This document shows, one piece after another, positions 20,201-28,281 of a DNA stretch of 64,000 nucleotides (position 1 is its first letter; every line of letters starts with the position of its first letter). Position numbers and translations under genes: made by a program. The stretch lies in NCBI GenBank assembly GCA_030849805.1, contig JASANZ010002246.1, positions 1 through 64,000 of the forward strand, given 5' to 3'. Source of the stretch: Sergeia podlipaevii (taxonomy: Eukaryota > Euglenozoa > Kinetoplastea > Trypanosomatida > Trypanosomatidae). The notes beneath the pieces are model-generated. The model had not been told where the DNA came from. It did not search any database and was given only the letters and a program-made list of their open reading frames with translations.

Positions 20201-21247
20201 CAAAGCAGCTCCGTCTGAGCTACAGTGGCCCATGAGAAACGCAGAGACGGTCGGCAATGACGTGTTCGTGGCCGCCACCCCTGCTGCCTTACTCGACGAT
20301 GATGCAGATGTAATAGTATTACCATGGGAGGAAGAAGAGGTAGCAGCGGAGGTGCCGTGGCTACTGTGTGAGTCACTGTCACTAAACAGCTGTTCGACAG
20401 CGGATTGAGCATAGCGCCGCGCTAGCTCCGAGCACACTGCAGACATGCTCTTGCAGCTTGCAATAGTGGCCGCTTCAGACTCGCCTCCCAGCACACCGCA
20501 CCTACTATGGGCACGTGATGCACTCCCACCACCCAGCTCGCTGCTGCCGCCGCTACTAGAGATAGCCAAGGGACAACTAGCGAGCCACCGCAGGCGCACG
20601 GAAGGTTCTGTTGGCGTCATTGAACTCGCTGTAGTATGGGAGGACACGTCATCACTTGTGCGGGCACCACCTGCGATAGGTGGTGCGCCACGTTCCACGA
20701 AGCGTAGCGGCCGCACAACGTTCACGCCAGAAGAAGAGAACGCAGCAGCACCGCCACTACCATTGTTGTTTCTTCGCGGTGGTGCAATGGCCAGCGTATC
20801 GCTGCTTCTAGGATGTCTACTATTCTCTTCATCATCATCGTTCTCGCCCTTCCGTTGTCGCTTGTGTTGCTGCTGCTGCTGCTGCTGCTGCTGCATGACG
20901 ACCAGTAGGTCAATAGTCTTTGCGCTACCACTGTGCTGAGGGGGCGGATTTGGTGGCGCTAGCGGGGAAAGCCCCAGCACGTCATTCGCCATGCCTGAGG
21001 TGGAGTGAAGGAGTGACGTGGGGGTGTTGGCGGTAGCTACACCTAAATGTAAGCGTCTCGTCGGGCTGATCTGGCGTCCTTCCGAAGCAACTACTGTGTC
21101 CTGTGTTCTCTGCGACCACGGCGACAGCACAGCCCTTGCGCTGCCTACTGGTGGTGGTGGTGGCGGTGCTACTGCTGGGCTAGGAGTCTCCAGGGGGATG
21201 GCTGAGTTGCGGTTGTTTGCGACAGGGAGAGCGGGTTGCTTATCCAT
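17294..21247 (-). CDS. Degenerate kinesin-like protein (apparent pseudo-motor)
   Basis: 1317 residues. A stretch from about residue 210 to 770 can be threaded on a kinesin motor despite low-complexity inserts. SAVCSELARRYAQSAVEQLF matches the helix before the P-loop. SAFLMGHCSSDGAALL matches the P-loop strand, with GHCSSDGA (340-347) in place of GQTGxGKT. KMEVRDAGGGLVSVRVET matches the region before switch I, and SGYHLCITVDRY the SRSHxIFTI strand. LRLLDMHSE (about 650-656) replaces LxxVDLAGSE, and CSALVRHVVGGAQSDTKN (about 715-732) matches the SKLTRLLQDSLGGNSKT helix. The P-loop lysine and the switch residues are missing, so ATP hydrolysis is unlikely. A Gln run lies near residue 119. The C-terminal 550 residues are Ser/Pro/Arg-rich and disordered, with a short coiled coil near 1255-1280. 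The alignment was done by eye; the alternative is an unrelated trypanosomatid-specific protein. Confidence 0.6.
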   Translation of the reverse strand: MDKQPALPVANNRNSAIPLETPSPAVAPPPPPPVGSARAVLSPWSQRTQDTVVASEGRQISPTRRLHLGVATANTPTSLLHSTSGMANDVLGLSPLAPPNPPPQHSGSAKTIDLLVVMQQQQQQQQQHKRQRKGENDDDEENSRHPRSSDTLAIAPPRRNNNGSGGAAAFSSSGVNVVRPLRFVERGAPPIAGGARTSDDVSSHTTASSMTPTEPSVRLRWLASCPLAISSSGGSSELGGGSASRAHSRCGVLGGESEAATIASCKSMSAVCSELARRYAQSAVEQLFSDSDSHSSHGTSAATSSSSHGNTITSASSSSKAAGVAATNTSLPTVSAFLMGHCSSDGAALLDECVASLSQRVAAEGAQRRKSEQDRCGDVTRSAAPYQAVIVEKEVKSASIDLQPTLVWGSVEEDAAFSGNGGSLEKSPADSTLGGHAGATALGALDSLFIAGSSSLADDGVLEERTCSEHTRGMLLWLIHLIFKKHTARKRQKLASVQARAGISPDDDPYDDGNGAALGQGMHLHVPPAALLDQGEDEEQLFLAVAYVKAGESAATAPLHCLLTTTAVTAWGGKMEVRDAGGGLVSVRVETEAACLSWLRVAFCQLHKLSSSASAASTAISGYHLCITVDRYVGNRKTREGRYIPVTSLRLLDMHSECLQQPPQSAGRGDGKIMDNSSSSSRNGDYNTFKRNAEVTSFVEELWKLLASGTIVRHNCSALVRHVVGGAQSDTKNCASITVVMESLCHALPTRTNVLSPSSNSLPMNAQREGNITLEESGVLRRLITYLTTPPPVPPLPVQLVPSTVRPAHGKASTWPASAAATTPRTMARRGGEKDIQQTLENPQKEGRTTPKHAGDSSVSSSSHDGSNYRATNLYSGNSPTKARGPPVIASTLRTLPPSATRFSARENNTPTTITAAAATTATTTEAATTPRYVKNIFRTSTPCSTRAEGPKQQQGEQKKPLQVTRAASLGPRPVYRPAYASGSDTGGSTSARAIQQQQQRSASATALLAACHAQESRRGSGGGVSPGGMKDKDNSNRMNSAIASPRRTSQLTTPPPLVPQREDTAVPASHTAAAKPVEPSVETRKNVRSPSPRRPLVHVNEPLRPHSLKIAFGATSSAAAAASGDGGGGGGGDGGGRPSSAFRSLKKDHSHLSSSGAGKRDRTLASPINSPRATTGARGRGTPAARNEKEDVALEEEEEEGEGAIRQHQPFRGQLQQRACSRCKVSSVLRTRRGSHYERHVEQMRAMEKRLDIIDAERRRMQIAGQTSAQKRHQTPQYPPLQREPQAQRASGGIRTRSAGIWQRPRPMYSSRPEWV
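20868..20894 (-). repeat. CAG repeat encoding polyglutamine
   Basis: A pure CTG/CAG triplet run inside the kinesin-like gene that encodes about nine consecutive Gln near residue 119, in the disordered N-terminus before the motor-like region. Confidence 0.85.
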
Positions 21248-21270
21248 TCACGCAATATAAGTTCTTCTTG

Positions 21271-21302
21271 CTCTAAAGTCAACCAACCAACAAAGAAAAA
21301 AA
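21271..21302 (-). promoter_or_regulatory. Predicted spliced-leader acceptor for the kinesin-like gene
   Basis: On the coding strand a T-rich tract (A-rich on the given strand, about 21292-21305) leads through TTGGTTGGTTG to TTTAG at 21273-21277, about 26 nt before the ATG at 21247. Prediction from pattern only. Confidence 0.5.
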
Positions 21303-21620
21303 AAAGCGCAACAACGACGACAGTACTAAGCAAACAAACAAACTATAACAATAATAATAATAATAATTTTAATAAATGAAAAAAAATTGAAAAGAAACGG
21401 CCAAGCCCCCAAAGCACTCAAGCCAAGCCGCTTGTCTACTGTATATATGCCGATTGTCAGCAATATATTGATGGAGAAAGTAAAAAAGAAATAAAATAAT
21501 AATAATAATCAAATAAATAGATAAGCTGCTTAAAGGAAAAAAAAAAGCAACAATACTTAATATATAGGAAATCTGCCCTTTATGTGGCTGCGATAACGAC
21601 TAACGCAATTGTAGAAGCTT

Positions 21621-21632
21621 GGGGGGGGGGGG
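21621..21632. repeat. G12 homopolymer
   Basis: Twelve consecutive G on the given strand, about 390 bp past the stop codon of the 413-residue gene; it reads as C12 in the transcript. Confidence 0.85.
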
Positions 21633-21979
21633 TACAAATATACGAATGAAGGAGAGAAAAAAGAAAAGAAGAAGAAAAAAAAAGAAAAGAAAGAATTACG
21701 ATAGAGGGATAAAAGAAAGAGTATTGAATAGAGTAGAATTGAATAGCTGCCATTGTCCTGGGTCTCACACTCGTACAGATGAATGAAGGGAAAGTTCCAA
21801 TACGCATTCTCTCGCTCTCTAACTTTTTTTTTTCTTCTTTTCATTAAAAAAACGAAGATGTAAAGTGTCTGCAGAATGCTAGAAAATCAATTTACTACCA
21901 TCTCCTTTGTGTGTATGTGTGTGTGTGAGAGATCGTCTCATGCAATATGTGAGTCACAACTCTCCCTGACTATACGTCC

Positions 21980-21982
<3 letters not shown>

Positions 21983-22017
<35 letters not shown>
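21983..22017. repeat. CT/GA dinucleotide run immediately after a stop codon
   Basis: About seventeen CT units on the given strand, beginning only a few bases past the TAA at 22023-22025. In the transcript this is a GA run at the very start of the 3' UTR of the 413-residue gene. Confidence 0.85.
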
Positions 22018-22021
<4 letters not shown>

Positions 22022-22022
22022 T

Positions 22023-23264
22023 TTATCTATCCAGGAAGTATCTCTCGAACCACGATCGGTTCTTGTCAGTGACTGCCAGCTCAAAGACTTCCATGTGTCC
22101 ATAATGACCTTTTCCCTCCTTGCTAGTTTCCTTGTGCCTCTCCAAGCACAACGGCTCGTCGTAGCGTACCAGCAGTGTCTGATCTCCGCCGGTGATGAGA
22201 TCCTCTGTGATCACCGTTTCTAGCTGCGGCAAGTTCAGGTCAATGCGGTGCTCCTCCTTGGCGCACGACACCTCATGCTTCATCCAGCGTCCCCCATGCA
22301 CAGGGACACTGTCCACACGGTAGTTGCCATACTCACACACTATGGGGTCTAGCATGATAGAGAACCCAGTCGGGGTCTTGGTGATGTCTGAGAGCATCAC
22401 ATTGTGCATCAAGTGTCGATTGTCGCCGCGGGGGTCAAAGCGGAAAACCCCGAATGCATCGCGCTCTAGCAGCAAGCATTCCTTCACAAATTCTGCCATA
22501 GCAGGGGACATGGGTTCTAAGTGCGCGCCAGTGTCAAGATCGCGTGGGTGGCTCGCGAAGCGCAGCGTTAGGTCAACAAAGAAATCGTCTGTGCGGATGT
22601 CAGACGCGATGAGGGTGCGCACGGAGACCGCCGCCTCCGTCTCTGGCGTGGACGTGACCGCCATGAGTCGTGCGTAATAGCCGCACGCTGCGCGAAGTTC
22701 ATAAGCCAGAAGTCGCCGTAGAGGGTCACGCTGAATGGCTTTTCGCACCGGATCTATCGTGTTGCTTTCAAGGCCAACGCTATGATGCCCATTGTGATAC
22801 CCTGCGGCAGCCGCGGCACGCTGGTTCGCATCGTACCCAAGCAACAGCTTCCTGCACTCCAGCTCCGCTTCCTCAAAGATGGCTCTGAGCTCTCGCTGTG
22901 GGCACTGTCCCTCAAGAAGTCTCTGCATGCCTTCTGCCAGAAGCATGCGCGGCAGGGCCGGCAGTGGCACCTGTTCCAAGGCGCCGAGAAAGCGAGTGAC
23001 AAGAGGCTCCTTCTGCAAGAAGGCATGCTGCACCAGCGTGCAGGCGGGCCCTGCGCCGGAAACCCGCAGGGGGACCACATTTCTTAGAAAGGAATGCTCA
23101 TTCACCTGCTGAGGCTGGGGTTGTTGCCCAGCTGATGAAGCTGGTGCCTGGCCTTCGTTGAAAGCGCTGTTGCTAACTGGAGGTGATCGAGTACTGGTGG
23201 CTCTTCCACATGCTGCTGCTGTTGCGGTGCTGGTAGTGGCAAGGCGGGAGGTAGCGCCAAACAT
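22023..23264 (-). CDS. Compact unrecognised protein, probably mitochondrial
   Basis: 413 residues, family not recognised. The N-terminal 37 residues contain Arg, Ser, Thr and Ala and no acidic residue, as expected of a mitochondrial presequence. The rest looks globular: helical around 85-150 (LPALPRMLLAEGMQRLLEG), then a helical part near 175-205, then a mixed beta-rich C-terminal half with GNYRVDSVPVHGGRWMKHE. The low disorder is unusual among its neighbours and suggests a folded enzyme or a ribosomal or RNA-processing component, but no motif fixes this. The ATG at 23264 follows a T12 tract and possible acceptors at 23307-23308 and 23281-23282. A GA repeat starts directly after the stop codon. 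Confidence 0.85.
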   Translation of the reverse strand: MFGATSRLATTSTATAAACGRATSTRSPPVSNSAFNEGQAPASSAGQQPQPQQVNEHSFLRNVVPLRVSGAGPACTLVQHAFLQKEPLVTRFLGALEQVPLPALPRMLLAEGMQRLLEGQCPQRELRAIFEEAELECRKLLLGYDANQRAAAAAGYHNGHHSVGLESNTIDPVRKAIQRDPLRRLLAYELRAACGYYARLMAVTSTPETEAAVSVRTLIASDIRTDDFFVDLTLRFASHPRDLDTGAHLEPMSPAMAEFVKECLLLERDAFGVFRFDPRGDNRHLMHNVMLSDITKTPTGFSIMLDPIVCEYGNYRVDSVPVHGGRWMKHEVSCAKEEHRIDLNLPQLETVITEDLITGGDQTLLVRYDEPLCLERHKETSKEGKGHYGHMEVFELAVTDKNRSWFERYFLDR

Positions 23265-23280
23265 TTGCTTTGGCGTCTAC

Positions 23281-23322
23281 CTAGTGTGCTTCTTCCTTTC
23301 CTTTTTCTTTAAAAAAAAAAAA
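23281..23322 (-). promoter_or_regulatory. Predicted spliced-leader acceptor region for the 413-residue gene
   Basis: On the coding strand a T12 run (A12 at about 23311-23322) is followed by AAAG (23307-23308) and, further on, CACTAG (23281-23286). Either AG would give a leader of about 16-42 nt before the ATG at 23264. The two cannot be told apart by eye. Confidence 0.5.
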
Positions 23323-24427
23323 GATTTTGAACTTTTAACTTGTCTTTCCCCACGCCTTCTCTCTAAGTGAGAGGAAGCTAGCAAAAGAAATATATATATG
23401 AATATAAATGTAAAAATATATATATTGGTATGATGAGCCTTAAAAAAAAAAAATAGTTGTTTAAATTGATATGTGAGCGATAGTAATTTTTTTGTTTTTT
23501 ATTGAAAGCAGTCTTCTTAGAAAATTATATATATATATCCTATCTCTCAACCTCTACCTGGTGATTTGCGATATGTATACGTACCGCAAACGATATGAAC
23601 GTTAAAGCAGGAGAAGAAGAAGAAGAAAAAAAGAAAAGAAAGATATGCGTGTATGACTCTCTCTCTGTGTGGCCTTACAATATCGTGCGCATATAGCAAG
23701 AGGAAGAGGCGAAAAAAAAAAAAAGAGAGAGAGGAATAAAGGGCGGGAGTAGTGGTATACATTTTCGTGTCGTCAAATGCAGTGCCAAAAGGTACATAAA
23801 GTACAGTATATATGAAAGCACACGTTGTTGACACACACAGAGAGAGAGAGAGAGAGGGAGCATCATCATCAAAAGGATCGTGTGCACATCTATACACCCC
23901 TCAGAAAAGAAAGGAGCGCGATACAACGCATCCCATCTCTATTCTACAATGTAACGAGAGAGCACACACGCACACAATTTATAAAACTTTAATATTTTTT
24001 TTCTGGCTTAAGTGTTTCCCTCTTAAAGAATTAGTATCATTATCCGAAAGATTCCCCACAATTCTCCTGTATGTTAATATGCGTGTATGTGTGTGTGTGT
24101 GTGTGAGTGCGCACAACTACTATGGTCTCTATATCCTCGTGTATATTCGTGTGTTTGAGCTCTCTCTCTCTCTTTCTCTTGCAATAATGGAAGAGAGAGA
24201 GAGGGAGAGAGCCGCTAGTGTTGCTCACTGCATCTTTAACTTTGCCTTTCATCTTAGTTCTGTTTCGTCTCCTCCTTTTTTTCTTTTTCTTCCCCCCCCG
24301 CTGCCATCTCCGTTTCCTCTTTTCGTTAGATCCTTATTTCATAAGCAAATTCTGTGCTTTTCCCTTTAGACGCTTCGCATTAAAATTTTGCTCTGCTTAA
24401 TCGACGAGAGAAGGAGAAGGAGAGTGT

Positions 24428-24437
24428 GGGGGGGGGG
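24428..24437. repeat. G10 homopolymer
   Basis: Ten consecutive G about 160 bp past the stop codon of the zinc-finger/LOTUS gene, so C10 in its 3' UTR. It is the third such G-run located downstream of a stop codon in this window. Confidence 0.8.
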
Positions 24438-24595
24438 ATGCATATACTCATGCAGAGAGACAAAAAAACATCAACACACACGCACACACACGCACACTGG
24501 ACCAACCAACCAAAGAAAAAAAAAAGCACAATAATACGTATACAGCAACAACAAACACACAAAACAAAAACAAGAGCAAGCGGCTGGCTTGGAGA

Positions 24596-27500
24596 TTACC
24601 CGCGCTTTGTGTTACGCTTGTTCGCCTTCTTACCACGGCCCTTGATCTTGCGAGGCCCACGCTTCACATATCCAGGCACCTTGGCGCTTGGGTCAATAGG
24701 CTTGTAGTTGCGGTTGAACCTGCTCTTGTTGAAGTCCTTGACGGCCTTCTTCTTGCGGGCACGCGACGGCATGTCCTTCTCGCGCTGTTCCATCTTTGCC
24801 TTGCGTGCCTTTGCACCCGTCAGCATCTCACGATCGCGTGCCTTGCGACGACCGCTGTTCTCATCGTCGCTGTCCGTGTCCTGCGCATCATCGTCGAAGC
24901 GTAGACGCACCTGCTCACTCTTGCCAGCCGTCTTTCTAGTCACCAGCTTGCCCACCACCTGAAAGGCCTCGGGATGCTTGAGCATGAAGTCGGACAATGT
25001 GACACCCAGCACGCCACCAAAGCGCGCGTTGAAGCGGAACCACTTGCCGATAAGATTGCCAACATCACCAATGTACATTGGACGCGGCACGCGGGGCATG
25101 GCCATAAGAACTTCCTCCAGTGCCGCCTTGTGAAGCTTGGCGATCTCCTTTCCGCGGCGCTCCGTTAAGGGAAAGTCCTCAAAAGGTAAGACGGCATAAC
25201 CCTCCGCGGGATTCGGCACCTTGACCGCAAGGCAGCGAAGCAGGTCGCTGCGCTGAGGCACACGCTCCTTGCCGGTCTTGCGGCTTGAGAGGGCCTTGAT
25301 CGCGTTATCCTTCTCTTCTTCCTTTCCACCTCTATTCTTCTTAGTCTGCTGCTCTTGCTTGGCATCGGGGAGAAGACCAGCCATAGTGAGGAAGGAGGCA
25401 AGATCACCCACATCGCGCGCGAGAGTGACGTTCCACATCAGACGCCTCTCGAGTTCCTCGACGGAGAGGGAGTACACCGCAACTGCATCGTACAGAAAGT
25501 GTGCCAGCACGACGAGGTAGTTGGCAAAGCTAAGGTCCACCTTAGCACGGAAGCGACTCTGCACACGCAGCATGGCATCCGCGCGTTGCTGACGCTTGCG
25601 CGTAGCGGCCTGTAGTGCGCTGACACCAGGCACGCAGCGCGTGATGCCCCACGCGGCGGCAAGAACATCCATCAGAGCAGGCGGGCACATGTCATAGAGA
25701 TAGCAGAGCGTCGCCTGCAGCTGCAGAGTAGCCACACAAGAGAAATAGTTGGGGTAGCGCCTCACCTCCTCCGCACTCGGTGAAGCAATCCCGGGCTGCG
25801 CAGCAAGCATCTCCACACAGAGCGCTGGGGTCACAATGGCACCACTTGTGACCGCCTCCGTGGCAGCGGCAGCTTGCTGCTTCTTGTGCTTCTTCCTATG
25901 GGGTTCTTCGTTGCTTGAGGACACAGCGGCAGCTGTCAGGGGAAAGGCAACGCGTGGTAGCGAAGGCACTAGACGGCACACCGCAGCAACGGCACGCAGA
26001 GCCATATCGGCCAGAGTACCACCACGGGCTGCCTTGAAGCGGTCGGAGTGGTCCACGAGATAGCGCGCGACAAGCGCGAGGCGGTGGTGCTGATGCACAG
26101 CAGAAAGAGCAGCCCAGTCGCAGCACAGGGAGTTAAAGAGGACTTCCTCGAAGAAGCCGGGAGTGGAGCTGTAGACACGGACAAGATGCTGGAGAGCGCC
26201 GGGGACGTCGCCAGACGCGAGGCACGTCGAGACGTCATTGTCCATGCGTGCAGTCAGCATGCGACCTGCGCCGAGCACAACGCGGTTTTCTTCTCTGGCA
26301 CCTTCGATCTCCTCCGCCTCCGCCGCTGCAGGTGCCTCCTCCCCCTCTTCATCTGTACTACTGCACACAAGACGATATGGTAGAGGAGGAGCCACATACA
26401 CGTGGAGAGGCATCGGACGCCACACGAGCGGTGAGCTTTTGTCTTCCTTGCCAGTGCTGGTCAAAGGCGACACCTCGTAGGCGATGTCCTCCTCTGCTGC
26501 CCAGGCGCTAACGTCATCGCTTACAGCAGCAGCAGCAGCCTCCGCCTCCTGCTGAGAGAATGAGGCTTCCTTCTTACTGGGCGAGCACGACTTCTTTGGA
26601 GAGGACGAGGCCGCCTTCTTTTGCCTCTTAGCGGCGGCACCCGAGAGACGATTCACGAAGAACAAGGCGCGTGTGCTGACACCTTGCAGGTCGCCCGCCT
26701 CCGGTACATCAGGCAGCGACACCAGCAGGCCGCACGGCTTCACCAACCACAGCGCAGCAGCACCGCTCTCACCGGTCGTGTCAGCGGCGTTCGCCACCTT
26801 GCTGCCCACGCTTCGCACGACATCACTCGTCGCAATGAGAAGGCGGCGTCGGGCAGTGTACAGCGAAGAAGGCTCCTCAGGCACCTCTGAGGCATCCACG
26901 ACGAGACGCATGCCCGCAGAGGTAGCAGCATTGCCCGCAGAGCATCTCATGGCCCAAGCAAAAGCATGCGCAGACTGGGCAGACCCAGCAGCCACGAGCA
27001 CATGGAGTTCCTCAGAGGCAGTCAGAGAGGCACTGATGTACTGTGCAGCGGCGACGCACGCGGGCCAGAAACTATACGCCGTCGGCGTCACAGTCTGCGC
27101 GCTTTCCTTCTTACTTTCTTCCTCGTGCCACTGCTGATTAAGAGAGGACGCGCCAATAACAGCGCGAGGAACGTCAAGGGCAAGTGCGGGGGTCACCTGT
27201 GCCTCCTTCTTCGTCTTGCACGCCGCTGCGGACGGTAGCGGAGGCCACGGATGATGCGTGTTAGGCTTCACGTGCACAACACTGGCGGCATCTGTACTGG
27301 CACCTCTGACTTCCTCGTCACCTGATTCTTCTTCCTCGCGTTGACGCTTCTTCTGTTTAGCCTCTTCCTTGAGCTCCTTCTTGGTTTTCTTGACCGGCGT
27401 CGCATCCTTCGGCACCACTGCCTTCACCTTCTCGCGCACCATGCCGCTCTTGTGCATTGTGTCGCGATGCTTGAGCCAGCTAGACGCAAAGCAGGTCTGG

Positions 27501-27607
27501 GAGCAGAAGAAACCCGCCTCTGTGGACCCCTCGGCTTGGCACAAGGGGCACTGGAAGTCAGACGCCGCGGCCCCGCAGCCGCCCTGGCACAACATCTTGC
27601 CGACCAT
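24596..27607 (-). CDS. C6H2 zinc finger plus LOTUS-like domain protein with basic tail
   Basis: 1003 residues from the ATG at 27607; the longer frame upstream starts only at a GTG and lies before the predicted acceptor. The N-terminus is a C6H2 (MetAP1-type) zinc finger with C7, C11, C20, C23, C35, C39, H47 and H52 in the expected pattern, but no aminopeptidase domain follows. Next come a Lys/Glu-rich linker, a helical and mixed central region (about 170-740) with an acidic and an Ala-rich insert, and then near residues 820-890 a segment with GDVGNLIGKWFRFNARFGG and TLSDFMLKHPEAFQV. That segment resembles a LOTUS/OST-HTH winged-helix domain, an RNA- or helicase-binding fold. The last 110 residues are strongly basic (ending KKANKRNTKRG), like nucleolar or ribosome-associated proteins. 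A role in RNA metabolism or ribosome biogenesis is inferred, not shown. Confidence 0.75.
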   Translation of the reverse strand: MVGKMLCQGGCGAAASDFQCPLCQAEGSTEAGFFCSQTCFASSWLKHRDTMHKSGMVREKVKAVVPKDATPVKKTKKELKEEAKQKKRQREEEESGDEEVRGASTDAASVVHVKPNTHHPWPPLPSAAACKTKKEAQVTPALALDVPRAVIGASSLNQQWHEEESKKESAQTVTPTAYSFWPACVAAAQYISASLTASEELHVLVAAGSAQSAHAFAWAMRCSAGNAATSAGMRLVVDASEVPEEPSSLYTARRRLLIATSDVVRSVGSKVANAADTTGESGAAALWLVKPCGLLVSLPDVPEAGDLQGVSTRALFFVNRLSGAAAKRQKKAASSSPKKSCSPSKKEASFSQQEAEAAAAAVSDDVSAWAAEEDIAYEVSPLTSTGKEDKSSPLVWRPMPLHVYVAPPLPYRLVCSSTDEEGEEAPAAAEAEEIEGAREENRVVLGAGRMLTARMDNDVSTCLASGDVPGALQHLVRVYSSTPGFFEEVLFNSLCCDWAALSAVHQHHRLALVARYLVDHSDRFKAARGGTLADMALRAVAAVCRLVPSLPRVAFPLTAAAVSSSNEEPHRKKHKKQQAAAATEAVTSGAIVTPALCVEMLAAQPGIASPSAEEVRRYPNYFSCVATLQLQATLCYLYDMCPPALMDVLAAAWGITRCVPGVSALQAATRKRQQRADAMLRVQSRFRAKVDLSFANYLVVLAHFLYDAVAVYSLSVEELERRLMWNVTLARDVGDLASFLTMAGLLPDAKQEQQTKKNRGGKEEEKDNAIKALSSRKTGKERVPQRSDLLRCLAVKVPNPAEGYAVLPFEDFPLTERRGKEIAKLHKAALEEVLMAMPRVPRPMYIGDVGNLIGKWFRFNARFGGVLGVTLSDFMLKHPEAFQVVGKLVTRKTAGKSEQVRLRFDDDAQDTDSDDENSGRRKARDREMLTGAKARKAKMEQREKDMPSRARKKKAVKDFNKSRFNRNYKPIDPSAKVPGYVKRGPRKIKGRGKKANKRNTKRG

Positions 27608-28281
27608 TGTAAATATATAAACACACAAACAAAGAAAAGCGCTCGGCTTACCTAAGCGAAGGGGGGAGGGGTTGTCTTGATGTGTGCCTTCTTCCTGCTT
27701 TAAATATAGAATCAGCGAGAGAGAGAAAGAGAGAGAGAGACACACAGAGAGCCTAACAGCAATGACTTAAAATAAAAGATTACTACACACACACACAAAA
27801 AAAAGAGGAGTATTTAAAAGGCAAAAAAATATGTATATCTGAAAATATATATATATATACATAAATATATATATAGTAGCGACAGTATTTATATGCCATG
27901 GAAAAATCACATTTTTGTTGCATTCCCAGTCCATCAGACTGGCACGGTGATTAACATTTTACGAATAAGTACACGTTTGTGTATGTGTATGTGGGAGTAG
28001 GTGAATATACGCTTCACCATTGTACAAGAATCAAAGCATGAGCAACTGCCCTCTAAAAATACGTAATATATATATATATATATGTAAGCGAAGTAATAGT
28101 AGCCAAGGAAAAAAAAAACACTCCATCAAAAAAGAGCAATATCGATAGACAAACATCTACGTGCATTAGCCGCATCGCATACACACACATACGCACACAC
28201 ATATATTGCTGCAGCAAACGTAAAAGCTTTTTCCTTTATCTTCGTTATTGCTTGCTTCTGATATATATATTTGTGGTATTG
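27608..28281. other. Intergenic spacer
   Basis: About 670 bp between the 3161-residue gene and the zinc-finger/LOTUS gene. It holds GA (27714-27740), CA and TA runs (27845-27858 and 28069-28083). No coding region or RNA gene is seen. Confidence 0.7.
27652..27670 (-). promoter_or_regulatory. Predicted spliced-leader acceptor for the zinc-finger/LOTUS gene
   Basis: The coding strand reads a C/T-rich tract, CCCCTCCCCCCTTCGCTTAG, ending in AG at 27652-27653. The leader to the ATG at 27607 would be about 45 nt, which places the upstream non-ATG extension outside the mRNA. Confidence 0.6.

Larger units (their letters stand above)
21248..22022. other. Intergenic spacer with G12 and CT repeats
   Basis: About 775 bp between the 413-residue gene and the kinesin-like gene. 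It contains AAT and A runs, a G12 run (21621-21632), purine-rich stretches and a long CT run at its right end. ORFs here are low-complexity and not credible genes. Confidence 0.7.
23265..24595. other. AT-rich intergenic spacer with multiple microsatellites
   Basis: About 1.3 kb between the zinc-finger/LOTUS gene and the 413-residue gene. It holds TA runs (about 23390-23425 and 23527-23539), a GA run (23839-23856), CT and GA runs (24162-24210), a GT run (24088-24106) and a G10 run (24428-24437). Short ORFs in all frames are repeat-derived. No RNA gene was recognised. Confidence 0.7.

Noticed and set aside
27608..27745. N-terminal extension of the zinc-finger/LOTUS protein that resembles a signal anchor
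   Set aside because: It begins at GTG, is encoded by a CT repeat that looks like a splice pyrimidine tract, and precedes the predicted acceptor.
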